A stretch of DNA of 21,854 bases from Chloroflexota bacterium (GTDB lineage Bacteria > Chloroflexota > Dormibacteria > Dormibacterales > Dormibacteraceae): positions 1 to 21,854 of the forward strand of contig VBFW01000200.1 of the NCBI GenBank assembly GCA_005880525.1, read 5' to 3'. Positions within the stretch are counted from its first letter, which is position 1, and each line of letters begins with the position of its first letter. The notes below the pieces were generated by a model that was not told the DNA's origin, did not search any database, and saw only the letters and a list, made by a program, of their open reading frames with translations. Shown here piece by piece: positions 1 through 6,831 of the stretch. Position numbers and translations under genes: made by a program.

Positions 1-341
1 AAGCGCCGTACTGGGCTGTCGGCGCCTGCGCAGCCGGCGATGAGGTTTAGCGTGCCGATGACGTTCATCTCGTGCGCGCGGCTCGGATCCATGTCGAACG
101 AGTCGATGCGGGTCAGCGTGTGCACGACGGTGTCTATGCCCACCGATCTGACGAGCTTTCCGATCAGAGAATGCCGGATGTCGAGCTTCAGGTAGTCGGC
201 GCGTCCGAGGTCGTAGCGAGGCTCTCGGACGTCGATGCCGATGACCTCGGCCACGTCGGGGTCTTCGACGAGGCGCTGCACGAGCAGCGCGCCCCACCAC
301 CTGGCCACACCAGTGACGAGAATGCGTCGCTTCTTGGCCAC
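1..341 (-). CDS. NAD-dependent epimerase/dehydratase (SDR), 5' part only
   Basis: I translated the minus strand by hand. The frame stays open from 341 to the window edge, so the gene is cut and only about 113 N-terminal residues are present. It begins MAKKRRILVTGVARWWGALL, a Rossmann nucleotide-binding start, continues through an acidic strand end (VIGIDVREPR) that usually contacts the adenine ribose, then LKLDIR and VHTLTRID, and ends near MNVIGTLNLI. This order is typical of extended SDR epimerases. The middle glycine of the GxxGxxG motif is Arg here (GVARWWG). The start is ambiguous: the GTG at 341 places the first strand normally, while an in-frame ATG at 365 would add eight residues. Neither has a clear Shine-Dalgarno. 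The gene is divergent from the next one with almost no space between them. Substrate unknown. Confidence 0.75.
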   Translation of the reverse strand, partial: MAKKRRILVTGVARWWGALLVQRLVEDPDVAEVIGIDVREPRYDLGRADYLKLDIRHSLIGKLVRSVGIDTVVHTLTRIDSFDMDPSRAHEMNVIGTLNLIAGCAGADSPVRR

Positions 342-354
342 GATGTTCCAGTCT

Positions 355-359
355 AGGAG
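355..359 (+). promoter_or_regulatory. Shine-Dalgarno AGGAG for the ketopantoate-reductase-like gene
   Basis: AGGAG sits nine nucleotides before the ATG at 369. It supports that ATG over the in-frame ATGs at 381 and 396. It also lies inside the possible N-terminal extension of the divergent epimerase gene. Confidence 0.6.
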
Positions 360-368
360 CCTCATATC

Positions 369-1256
369 ATGGGGTTTGCCATGCCTCCAGATCGGATGAG
401 CTTTGCTGTGCTCGGACCGGGCGGAGTCGGCGGATTGCTGGCCGCGCTCTTGTCCCGCGGTGGGGATCGCGTGGTGGTGCTGCACGACTCAGGGCCTCGC
501 GAGATTCATGTCGAGAGCAAGCGTTTGGGCGACTTCACCGCCTCCGTCCAAACTGCGCCGCGGCTAGCGGAACCGGTGGATGCAGTGCTGGTGACTGTGA
601 AGGCGACGCATCTCGAACAGGCCCTGGATCGGATGCCTGCCGCGGCTCTGGGCGACGCCCTCGTGATCCCTTTCCTCAACGGCATCGAGCACGTCGAGCT
701 TCTGCGAAGCGCCTATCCAGCCTCGAGCGTGGTGCCGGCCACCATTCGGATCGAGACAACGAAGGCCGCGCCGGGAGTCGTTCACCACACGAGCCCCTTC
801 GCGGTCGTGGACATCGGACCACGAGGCGAGCAGGTCGCGGCTCACCTGCGAGCAACAGGTCTTGACGTTCGAATCAAGGATGACGAAAAGGCGATGCTCT
901 GGGACAAGATGGCCGTGCTGGCGCCGATGGCACTGCTCACGACTCACGAACGCGCCAACATCGGGGAGGTGAGGGCGCGCCGGCGCGAAGATCTCGAGGC
1001 GCTCGTCCGCGAATTCGCGTCGGTCGCCGCCGCTGAAGGAGTTGCGATCGATCCCATCGCCAACCTTGCATTCATCGAGAGGGCTCCTGAGACGATGGAG
1101 ACATCGATGCAGCGCGACCAGGCCGCAGGCCGGCAGATCGAGATCGATGCACTGGGCGGAGCGCTGCTCCGAAGGGCGGCGAAGGCCGGCATCGAGGTGC
1201 CGGTTACAGAACGAATCGTCGAGGATTTGAAGAAGCGAACCAGTAGACCTGCGTAG
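369..1256 (+). CDS. panE: 2-dehydropantoate 2-reductase family protein (PanE/ApbA-like)
   Basis: Members of this family reduce 2-oxo acids with NADPH; PanE makes pantoate for coenzyme A. The 295-residue length is normal. Residues 16-22 are GPGGVGG, the Rossmann glycine motif. FLNG near 102-105 supplies the conserved Asn. LWDK places the catalytic Lys at 180. The C-terminal helical domain carries the family pattern SMQRD then IEIDALGG, with the conserved Ser and Glu. The position four residues after the Lys, Asn in E. coli PanE (KLAVN), is Leu here (KMAVL), so activity on ketopantoate is not assured and another 2-oxo acid is possible. The start at 369 has an AGGAG. No other pantothenate gene is nearby. 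Confidence 0.78.
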   Translation: MGFAMPPDRMSFAVLGPGGVGGLLAALLSRGGDRVVVLHDSGPREIHVESKRLGDFTASVQTAPRLAEPVDAVLVTVKATHLEQALDRMPAAALGDALVIPFLNGIEHVELLRSAYPASSVVPATIRIETTKAAPGVVHHTSPFAVVDIGPRGEQVAAHLRATGLDVRIKDDEKAMLWDKMAVLAPMALLTTHERANIGEVRARRREDLEALVREFASVAAAEGVAIDPIANLAFIERAPETMETSMQRDQAAGRQIEIDALGGALLRRAAKAGIEVPVTERIVEDLKKRTSRPA

Positions 1257-1262
1257 CAGGGT

Positions 1263-1283
1263 TGGCTCGGCTTTGCCGAGCCA
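1263..1283. terminator. Perfect hairpin after the ketopantoate-reductase-like gene
   Basis: TGGCTCGGC and GCCGAGCCA form a nine-base-pair stem around a TTT loop, starting seven bases after the stop codon. No T-run follows, so it is terminator-like but may instead be a 3' end stabiliser. Confidence 0.5.
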
Positions 1284-1336
1284 TGACTCCGCGTGTTTTG
1301 CTTCCGCCGGACGTGGCCAGGCGAGGGGGGTTCCCC

Positions 1337-1360
1337 ACAAGGGGGGCCTGCCCCCCTTGT
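1337..1360. repeat. Perfect 10-bp inverted repeat in a convergent gap
   Basis: ACAAGGGGGG at 1337-1346 and CCCCCCTTGT at 1351-1360 are exact reverse complements around CCTG. A second G6-TT-C4 element lies just before, at 1325-1336. The stem ends three bases before the helicase stop codon, so it could end helicase transcription or be one copy of a dispersed GC-rich palindrome. There is no T-run on either strand. Confidence 0.5.
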
Positions 1361-1363
1361 GCC

Positions 1364-3793
1364 TTAGTAAGTTCGCTTGATTACGTCCCTCTCCATCTGG
1401 GCCACCGCCCTGCTCACCGGCTGGAACAGCGGATGCTTCGCCTGACGTAGCGCCCACTCGAGCTGGCGCAGCAGCGAGTAGAGGCTTTTCATCGCCTTGA
1501 TCGCATCGCCGATGTCGACGTTGGTCGGGAGCGGGATCTGGTCCAGCGGCTCGGTGCTCGCCCACCTGTAGGCGAAGTCGATGAAGTCATGCGACGGCTG
1601 GCGAAGGTTCGGCTCGTCGAGGTCCTTCTCCATGTCGGCGAAGCGGAAATAGAGAGTTCGCACGAGCCGCGCGCACTGTGCGATGGCGTGCGTCGGATAG
1701 CGGCGCGGGCCATGCCGACCGGCGCCGCCTTCGTCGCGCCGCCGCGGTACGTTGCGGTCCTCGGCCGCGAGCATCACGAGCACCGCGCAAAGCTCTTCGG
1801 ACGCCAGTCCCTCGAGCCATCCGGCCCACACCGCTTCGGCGACCAGGATCGTGTTCTCGCCGTACACGCGCGACGCGAAGAGGCCTTTGTCGGTGGGTTT
1901 GTCGTGGGCGAGGAAGCCGGTCTCGGTGAGGATCCGGCAAAGCCGGCGCAGCTTGCGCGCGTACTCGTCCATCTGACCACCGAGCTCGTGCTGGCCCTGA
2001 TCGAGCTCTCGCTGCAGCGAGCGAATCTCGCCGTATCGCTGCAGGTACTCGCCGAACCGCGGCGAATGCACGACCTTGAGCTTGCGCTGGCGCTCGAGCA
2101 GGCCTTTGGCTTCGATCTCGAGCTTCTGCACGACCTTTTCCGCGCCGCCCATGGAGCGGACCTGCCCGCGCCCGCGGCGGCCATGACGCGCGTGCCTGGC
2201 CGCACCCGCTTCGCGGCGCAGGCGCTTGAGCTCGATGCGGATCGAACGCCTGCGCTCCTCGAGCTTGAAGTACTGGCCGACATCCTCGAGGGAGACTTCG
2301 GGGTCGTCCCACATCTGGCGGATGTCGCCAAGGCGCGCCCGGACGTTCACGAGGCGCTCCTGCGTCTGGTCCGCCGCGAGCCTCTTCTGGAACTGGCCGA
2401 ACGACCGCTGCATGAGCGCTTCAGCCTCGGCCGGCGCGTACACGCGCAGCAGGTTGAGCGCCATGTTGTAGCTCGGCAGGAACTTCGACTCGACGACCAG
2501 GGTCGGGCCCATCGCGACCTCGTAGATGGTCCCTACCTCGACGTCCGACTCCTTGAGGATCACGCCGTGCCCTATCACGTCGATGCCGCGCCGGCCCGCG
2601 CGCCCCATCAACTGCGTCAGCTCGCCGGTCGTGAGGTTCGAGAAGTTGACTCCGTCGAACTTCGTGAACGAAGAGACCGCGACAGCTCGCGCGGGCATGT
2701 TGATGCCGAGCGACAGCGTCTCGGTCGCGAACACGACCTTGATGAGCCCGCGCTGGAAGAGCTGCTCGACCATCTCCTTGTGGTAAGGGAGCAATCCTGC
2801 GTGGTGCTCCGCGAGCCCTCGGCGCAGCAGGCGGGCGTCGACCATGCGCCGGAACAGAGCCTCCTCGTCGCGATCCGTGAGCGCCGCGAGGCGTTCGGCG
2901 GCAACTTGATCGATCGCCTCCTTCTCTTCGGCCGTGGTCAGGTCGAACTCGTGGTACGAGCACCGCTGCAGCGCCTCGCGGCAGCCGCGCCTCGAGAAGA
3001 TGAAGTAGATCGCCGGAAGCATGTCGGCGCGCTTCAATTCGTCGATCACGTGCAACAGGTCGTTCGACGGCAGGTTGCGGTAGCGCCCGACGCGATACGA
3101 GGCCTCCTCTTCCTCGGCGGCTTTCGACCACGTGCGCTGGTCGACCCCGCCGTCCACCTTGAAGAGCGGCAGGAAGCGGTTGTGGATCGCGAGCCACATC
3201 TTCAGCTCGACTGGCCGCCTGTCGTGGAAGACGGTCTCCATTCCGCCGCGGTTCTCGGCCATCCACTCAGCGATCTCGCGGTAGTTGCCGATGGTGGCCG
3301 ACAGTCCGACGAGCTTGATGCCCAGCGGAGCCTGGATGACGATCTCCTCCCACACCGAGCCGCGCGGGAAATCGTCGATGTAGTGGACCTCGTCCAGGAC
3401 GACGTAGCGCACCGCATCGAGTCGCTTCAGGTCTTCGTAGATGAGGTTGCGCAGGATCTCGGTGGTCATCACGACCACCGGCGCCTCGTCGTTGATGGTG
3501 TTCTCGCCGGTGACCAGCCCGACAGTCGACTCGCCGTACTCGCGCACGAAGTCGTGGAACTTCTGGTTGCTCAGCGCCTTCAGCGGCGTGGTGTAGATGA
3601 CCTTTTGGCCCTCGCGCAGCGCGCGGAAGATCGCGTACTCGGCCACGACCGTCTTGCCGCTCGACGTCGGCGCGCTGACCAGCACGCCGCCGCGTCCGCT
3701 GTCGAGCTTTTCGATCGCCTCGCGCTGAAACGGATCGAGCTTGAACGGCAGCGATGTCTCGAACTCGTCGACCAGGCTCTCCGTGGCTTTCAA
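1364..3793 (-). CDS. Ski2/HelY-type DEAD/DEAH RNA helicase
   Basis: An 809-residue superfamily 2 helicase, most like the Ski2/Mtr4/HelY group that unwinds RNA. Motif I is APTSSGKT (41-48), the DEVH box is at 134-137, SAT at 165-167, and motif VI QLMGRAGRRG near 394-403. After the two RecA-like domains comes a basic, coiled-coil-rich stretch (about 500-620), then a C-terminal part that looks like the DSHCT domain of this group. The start is TTG at 3793. Its TTG overlaps the TGA that ends the extended DUF503 frame (TTGA), which points to translational coupling with that gene. There is no better start upstream, and the motifs begin soon after it. A role in RNA turnover is inferred from the family. 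Confidence 0.9.
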   Translation of the reverse strand: MKATESLVDEFETSLPFKLDPFQREAIEKLDSGRGGVLVSAPTSSGKTVVAEYAIFRALREGQKVIYTTPLKALSNQKFHDFVREYGESTVGLVTGENTINDEAPVVVMTTEILRNLIYEDLKRLDAVRYVVLDEVHYIDDFPRGSVWEEIVIQAPLGIKLVGLSATIGNYREIAEWMAENRGGMETVFHDRRPVELKMWLAIHNRFLPLFKVDGGVDQRTWSKAAEEEEASYRVGRYRNLPSNDLLHVIDELKRADMLPAIYFIFSRRGCREALQRCSYHEFDLTTAEEKEAIDQVAAERLAALTDRDEEALFRRMVDARLLRRGLAEHHAGLLPYHKEMVEQLFQRGLIKVVFATETLSLGINMPARAVAVSSFTKFDGVNFSNLTTGELTQLMGRAGRRGIDVIGHGVILKESDVEVGTIYEVAMGPTLVVESKFLPSYNMALNLLRVYAPAEAEALMQRSFGQFQKRLAADQTQERLVNVRARLGDIRQMWDDPEVSLEDVGQYFKLEERRRSIRIELKRLRREAGAARHARHGRRGRGQVRSMGGAEKVVQKLEIEAKGLLERQRKLKVVHSPRFGEYLQRYGEIRSLQRELDQGQHELGGQMDEYARKLRRLCRILTETGFLAHDKPTDKGLFASRVYGENTILVAEAVWAGWLEGLASEELCAVLVMLAAEDRNVPRRRDEGGAGRHGPRRYPTHAIAQCARLVRTLYFRFADMEKDLDEPNLRQPSHDFIDFAYRWASTEPLDQIPLPTNVDIGDAIKAMKSLYSLLRQLEWALRQAKHPLFQPVSRAVAQMERDVIKRTY

Positions 3794-3867
3794 AGGCGAA
3801 CCAGCTCTGTGCTCACGTCGGTGATCTGCGCGCCGTCGGAGTGGCGCTCCACGAAAGAGAGAGCTCA
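3790..3867 (-). other. In-frame continuation of DUF503 beyond an internal TGA
   Basis: The short DUF503 frame ends at a TGA at 3867-3865. Reading on in the same frame gives 24 more residues, ALSFVERHSDGAQITDVSTE then LVRL, before a second TGA at 3792-3790. This matches the C-terminal FV/E...EL pattern expected of full-length DUF503 proteins. The second stop overlaps the helicase TTG. The internal TGA is therefore probably a nonsense change (for example CGA to TGA, as in the Arg of B. subtilis YlxP), a sequence error, or, less likely, a readthrough site. Confidence 0.6.
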
Positions 3868-4095
3868 GGCAAGCATCTCATCGGCGTGACGTGGGTCGCC
3901 GCTCACGCATGTAATCGCGAGCTCGGCGAGCTGCCAGCGCTCTTGCTCGCCGACCTCAGCCGCCGCGACGTGCAGCTCCTGGCGGACGCGACGCAGCAGT
4001 CCGCTGACAACCTGCCGCTTCGATTTCAGCGATCCGCTTTCGGGCAGGTGCAGCACGACGCGCATCACGCCGACGGTCATGGGCGCAGCCATCAC
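3865..4095 (-). CDS. DUF503 family protein (YlxP-like), interrupted by an in-frame stop
   Basis: The frame encodes MTVGVMRVVLHLPESGSLKS, then a KRQVVSGLLRRVRQ helix, AAAEVGEQERWQLAELAI and VSGDPRHADEMLA. This is the conserved DUF503 arrangement: a first strand MxVGVxRxxLxLP, SLKxKR, and a D/EQxxWQxAEL motif. Function is unknown; the B. subtilis relative is YlxP. The likely start is the ATG at 4080, because the family begins at MxVGV; GTG 4095 and ATG 4092 are also in frame. Full-length members are about 90-100 residues, so the 71-76 residues before the stop lack the last strand, which is present after the TGA. The gene precedes the helicase and they are probably co-transcribed. It is divergent from pyrE. 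Confidence 0.75.
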   Translation of the reverse strand: MMAAPMTVGVMRVVLHLPESGSLKSKRQVVSGLLRRVRQELHVAAAEVGEQERWQLAELAITCVSGDPRHADEMLA

Positions 4096-4148
4096 TCAGT
4101 TAGATTAGGTCTCGTGGTGAGAACCCCCACGAACTCAGAGGCTTCGCC
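4096..4148. promoter_or_regulatory. Divergent promoter region between DUF503 and pyrE, with pyrE RBS
   Basis: This 53-bp gap separates two diverging units. It holds the window's typical AT-rich patch, TTAGATTAGG near 4100-4109, which could hold a -10 for either strand (TAGATT on plus, TAATCT on minus). No convincing -35 is seen. AGAGG at 4137-4141 lies seven bases before the pyrE GTG and is a good Shine-Dalgarno. Confidence 0.4.
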
Positions 4149-4703
4149 GTGAGTTCGCGGGGACCCCTAGGGACGGGGACTTCGGACCTCGCGGATCTCG
4201 GCCGCGAGATCGTCAAGGCTTCTTACCTCAAGGGAGAGTTCACCCTCCGCTCGGGCAAGAAGAGCGATCACTACTTCGACAAGTTCCTGTTCGAGACCGA
4301 CCCCGCGCTGCTGCGCCGGCTAGGGAGGCATCTCGCCGAGCTGGTGCCCGCGGACACGCAGGTGCTCGCGGCGCCGGAGCTGGGCGCGGTGCTGCTCGGC
4401 GGGGCGGTCTCGATGCAGATGGGCCTGCCGCTCGTGCTCGTGCGCAAAGAGCCCAAGGAATACGGCACAGGGAAGCAGGTCGAGGGACGCTTTGAGGCCG
4501 GCCGGCGGGTCACGGTCATCGAGGACGTGGTCACGACCGGTGGCGATTCGCTTCGCACTGTCGAGGTCCTGCGCAACGCGCAGCTCGAGGTCATCCGCCT
4601 CGTCGTGGTCCTCGACCGTGGCGAGGGCGGCGCCGAAAACATCGGGCAGGCGGGCGTGCCGTACTCACCGCTCTTTCGCATCTCCGACCTGACGCTTGAC
4701 TGA
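4149..4703 (+). CDS. pyrE: Orotate phosphoribosyltransferase
   Basis: PyrE joins orotate to PRPP to make OMP, the fifth step of UMP synthesis, in the cytoplasm. The 184-residue length fits the family. The PRPP-binding motif VTVIEDVVTTGGDS is at about 121-134, preceded by LVLVRKEPKEYGTG (about 96-108), the catalytic-loop Lys region. SGKKSDHYFD near 35-44 is the orotate-side N-terminal motif. The start is GTG at 4149, with AGAGG seven bases upstream; a few extra N-terminal residues before the conserved helix mean a later start cannot be excluded. The 3' end overlaps the TTG of the dihydroorotase gene by 8 nt, so the two are almost certainly one operon. No PyrR-like attenuator was seen. Confidence 0.93.
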   Translation: MSSRGPLGTGTSDLADLGREIVKASYLKGEFTLRSGKKSDHYFDKFLFETDPALLRRLGRHLAELVPADTQVLAAPELGAVLLGGAVSMQMGLPLVLVRKEPKEYGTGKQVEGRFEAGRRVTVIEDVVTTGGDSLRTVEVLRNAQLEVIRLVVVLDRGEGGAENIGQAGVPYSPLFRISDLTLD

Positions 4704-6075
4704 GCTCCTTTTTCGAGGAGCCACCGTCTACACGCCTGACGGCCCTGGCGAATTCGACGTCACAGTCAGCGACGGTGTGATCACGAGCGTTGGACCACGG
4801 GGATCGGGCCGCGGAAAGGCTGTCGACGTCTCAGGCAATTGGCTGCTGCCCGGCGGAATCGACGTGCACGTGCACAGCCGCGACCCGGGCTTCCCCGACA
4901 AGGAGGACTTCGGCACGCTGACAGCCGCGGCCGCAGCGGGCGGCGTGACGACTGTGGTCGACATGCCGAACACGGTTCCCGCGGTCGATTCGGCCGGCGC
5001 CCTGGAGTCGAAAGCCGCGCTGGCCCGCTCGCGATCGCGAGTCGATTTCGGGCTCTGGGCGCTCATCCGGTCTTCATCGACCGCCGAGCAGCTGGTCGAG
5101 CTTGCGTCCGCCGGCGCCGTCGGGTTCAAGGCGTACCTGGGCTATTCGTTCAGCGTGAGCCGCAAGCAGGTGCTGCACGCGCTCGGTGCCTCCGACCCGG
5201 ACCTCGAGGCACCGCCGGATTACGGCACGCTCACACGACTCGCCCCGGCGATCGCGGAGCTCGGCCTGCCCCTGGTGATCCATGCCGAGGATCCCGGGAT
5301 CCTGCACGCGTTCAGGCGGCCATTCGAGACGTACGAGGACGTGCTCGAGGCGCGTCCGGCCGAAGCGGAGTCGGTCGCGATCTCCGCCACCGCCTCGGTG
5401 GCCAGGCAGCACGACATTCATCTCCATATCGCGCACGTCTCGAGCGCGCTCGGGCTGCAAGCCGCGGAGGAGGCCATCGCGGCGGGGACGCGGCTCACGC
5501 TCGAGACGTGCCCGCAATACCTCTGGCGCACGGAAGCCGACTTCGCGCGACTCGGCACCGCGATGAAGATGAATCCGCCGGTCAGGAGGGCGAGCGACCA
5601 GCAGGCGCTCCGCGATGCGCTGAGACGCGAGGTGATCAGCGTGGTCGCCACCGACCACGCGCCGCACACGGATGACGAGAAGGCGCAGGACCTGGAGCAC
5701 GCGCCGCCGGGCACGCCTGGCGTGCAGACGCTCTACCTCAGCTGCCTCGAGCTTGCGAGGCACATGGGCGACCCGTGGCTGGCGGCGAGGTGGGTCAGCG
5801 AGGGCCCCGCGGCTCTGGCTGGACTGAGCGAGAGCAAGGGACGCATCGCGCCGGGCTACGACGCGGACCTGGTGGTGGTCGACCCGACGCAGTCCACGAC
5901 CTTCAGCCCGAAGGCGATGCGCTCGCGCCAGAAGCACGGCGCGCTACAGGGCCTGAAGGTCTCGTTTGCGATCACGTCCGTTTATCTGCGCGGGGTGCCC
6001 ATCTACGCGAACGGCCGGCTGTCGACCAGGTCGACCGGGCGGATGGTCCGGCCGGCCGGAGTCCCTATCGCGTAG
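4696..6075 (+). CDS. pyrC: Dihydroorotase (amidohydrolase superfamily)
   Basis: PyrC interconverts carbamoyl-aspartate and dihydroorotate using a binuclear metal centre. The 459-residue protein has the metal ligands expected of the cyclic amidohydrolase family: HVHSR (58-62), Lys145 in GFKAYLG as the likely carboxylated bridge, His196 in VIHAED, His247 in HIAHVSS, and Asp320 in ATDHAPH. PNTVP at 91-95 fits a substrate loop. The start is TTG at 4696, overlapping the pyrE stop. Allantoinases and dihydropyrimidinases share these motifs and cannot be ruled out by sequence alone; the overlap with pyrE makes dihydroorotase much the best call. The stop lies inside the end of the convergent hydrolase gene, overlapping by 11 bp. 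Confidence 0.88.
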   Translation: MTELLFRGATVYTPDGPGEFDVTVSDGVITSVGPRGSGRGKAVDVSGNWLLPGGIDVHVHSRDPGFPDKEDFGTLTAAAAAGGVTTVVDMPNTVPAVDSAGALESKAALARSRSRVDFGLWALIRSSSTAEQLVELASAGAVGFKAYLGYSFSVSRKQVLHALGASDPDLEAPPDYGTLTRLAPAIAELGLPLVIHAEDPGILHAFRRPFETYEDVLEARPAEAESVAISATASVARQHDIHLHIAHVSSALGLQAAEEAIAAGTRLTLETCPQYLWRTEADFARLGTAMKMNPPVRRASDQQALRDALRREVISVVATDHAPHTDDEKAQDLEHAPPGTPGVQTLYLSCLELARHMGDPWLAARWVSEGPAALAGLSESKGRIAPGYDADLVVVDPTQSTTFSPKAMRSRQKHGALQGLKVSFAITSVYLRGVPIYANGRLSTRSTGRMVRPAGVPIA

Positions 6076-6628
6076 CTGCGCCGGCCCCGCGAAAGATGGG
6101 GTTCTGCGCCAGCTCTCGCTCGAGGCTCGTGGCCGGGCCGTGGCCCGGATAGAGCGCTGTCGAAAGCGGGAGCCGCAGCAAGCGCGTGCCGATGCTCATC
6201 ATCTGGCGGCCGATGCCGCCGGCCAGGATCGTGTCGCCGACAAACGCGTGGTTCGCGATGACCAGGCAAACGCTGCCCGGCGTGTGGCCGGGCGTGTGGA
6301 CGACCGACATCTTGAACTCGCCGAAATCGAGCTCGTCTTCGTCGATGAGGTAGCGGTCGGCCGAGCGCAGGAACTGCTTGGCGTCAGCCGAGTGGATGGC
6401 GGTCTCGCCACCCACGAGAGCCTTCAGGTCGTCCTTGCCGCCGACGTGGCCCGGGTGGCCGTGGGTGGCGACGATCCAGCGCACGGTCGTGCCGGCCAGC
6501 TGCTCGGCGATCTTCTCCGCCGGCGTGCCTGGATCGACGACCACGGCTTCCCTGGTCGTGGCGTCGGACACGATGTAGCAGTTGACGTCACGGTCCAGCT
6601 TGACCTTGACGATGCCGAGCTTTGCCAC
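6065..6628 (-). CDS. Metallo-beta-lactamase-fold hydrolase (glyoxalase II-like)
   Basis: The 187-residue protein has the fold's order of elements: NCYIV and VVVDPG strands, then THGHPGH (55-61), HTPGH (111-115), VGDTIL with Asp132, and a final YPGHGP with His163. These give most of the zinc ligands of small hydrolases of the glyoxalase II/YcbL type, which usually cleave thioesters such as S-lactoylglutathione. The usual HxHxDH aspartate, a ligand for the second zinc, is Gly60 here (codon GGC, one base from GAC). It may bind one metal, use another ligand, or be impaired. The start is GTG at 6628 without a Shine-Dalgarno, and the AT-rich CATATT lies just upstream, so a leaderless message is likely. 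Substrate unknown. Confidence 0.8.
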   Translation of the reverse strand: MAKLGIVKVKLDRDVNCYIVSDATTREAVVVDPGTPAEKIAEQLAGTTVRWIVATHGHPGHVGGKDDLKALVGGETAIHSADAKQFLRSADRYLIDEDELDFGEFKMSVVHTPGHTPGSVCLVIANHAFVGDTILAGGIGRQMMSIGTRLLRLPLSTALYPGHGPATSLERELAQNPIFRGAGAATR

Positions 6629-6648
6629 CAGGTCAATATGTACCGGAA
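6629..6648. promoter_or_regulatory. Short AT-rich divergent promoter candidate
   Basis: Only 20 bp separate the GTG of the hydrolase (minus) from the ATG of the microprotein (plus). The core, CAATATGTA at 6634-6642, is AT-rich in a GC-rich context and could supply -10 elements in both directions. No -35 elements are clear. Both messages would be leaderless. Confidence 0.25.
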
Positions 6649-6750
6649 ATGCAGCAATGGGCGGTCATCGCGTTCGGTAGCGCGCTCCTGCTGCTGTGCC
6701 TGTTCTGGATCTATGGGTACCTGAGGCGCCGCTCGAAGAAGCGGTACTAG
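6649..6750 (+). CDS. 33-residue single-span membrane microprotein
   Basis: Reading from the ATG at 6649 gives MQQWAVIAFGSALLLLCLFW, then IYGYLRRRSKKRY and a TAG. About 19 hydrophobic residues (5-23) form one membrane span, followed by a tail with seven basic residues (RRR, KKR and more). By the positive-inside rule, the N-terminus faces out and the basic tail lies in the cytoplasm. No family is recognised. It diverges from the hydrolase gene and ends eight bases before the first TTTGTATACA site. Support is the clean TM-plus-basic-tail design and the otherwise empty interval; there is no clear Shine-Dalgarno. Confidence 0.5.
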   Translation: MQQWAVIAFGSALLLLCLFWIYGYLRRRSKKRY

Positions 6751-6831
6751 TCGCGCCCTTTGTATACAGCCGCGTGCCACTAGGCGCGAGATTTCACGCG
6801 TTTGTATACAAACGCGCGTAGTCCGGGGGGT
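6751..6831. repeat. Two TTTGTATACA sites 42 bp apart, one within a 20-bp palindrome
   Basis: TTTGTATACA occurs at 6759-6768 and 6801-6810. The centres of the two TGTATACA cores are exactly 42 bp apart, about four helical turns, so both sites lie on the same DNA face. The second is part of a perfect 20-bp palindrome, CGCGTTTGTATACAAACGCG (6797-6816). The cores resemble operators of GntR-type regulators, but no regulator gene is in the window. The position, after the 3' ends of the microprotein and parA-partner genes, would also suit a centromere-like site or a terminator hairpin, though no T-run follows on either strand. Confidence 0.65.

Noticed and set aside
564..1565. A 333-codon minus-strand frame over the panE-like gene
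   Set aside because: It crosses the panE-like gene, the intergenic hairpins and the helicase end, and has no recognisable motif.
3841..3867. Selenocysteine insertion at the DUF503 TGA
   Set aside because: A small hairpin follows, but DUF503 is not a known selenoprotein family, the site is a variable residue, and no typical bacterial SECIS was made out.
1589..3889. A 766-codon open frame on the plus strand opposite the helicase
   Set aside because: It mirrors the codon pattern of the helicase, which has every SF2 motif in order. Its sequence is charged low-complexity text without a domain. Long antisense frames are usual in GC-rich genes.
5074..5937. Long minus-strand frame opposite pyrC
   Set aside because: Arg-rich shadow of pyrC, which carries all metal ligands.
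4696..6075. Allantoinase or dihydropyrimidinase
   Set aside because: The motifs are shared, but the 8-nt overlap with pyrE favours dihydroorotase, and no purine breakdown gene is near.
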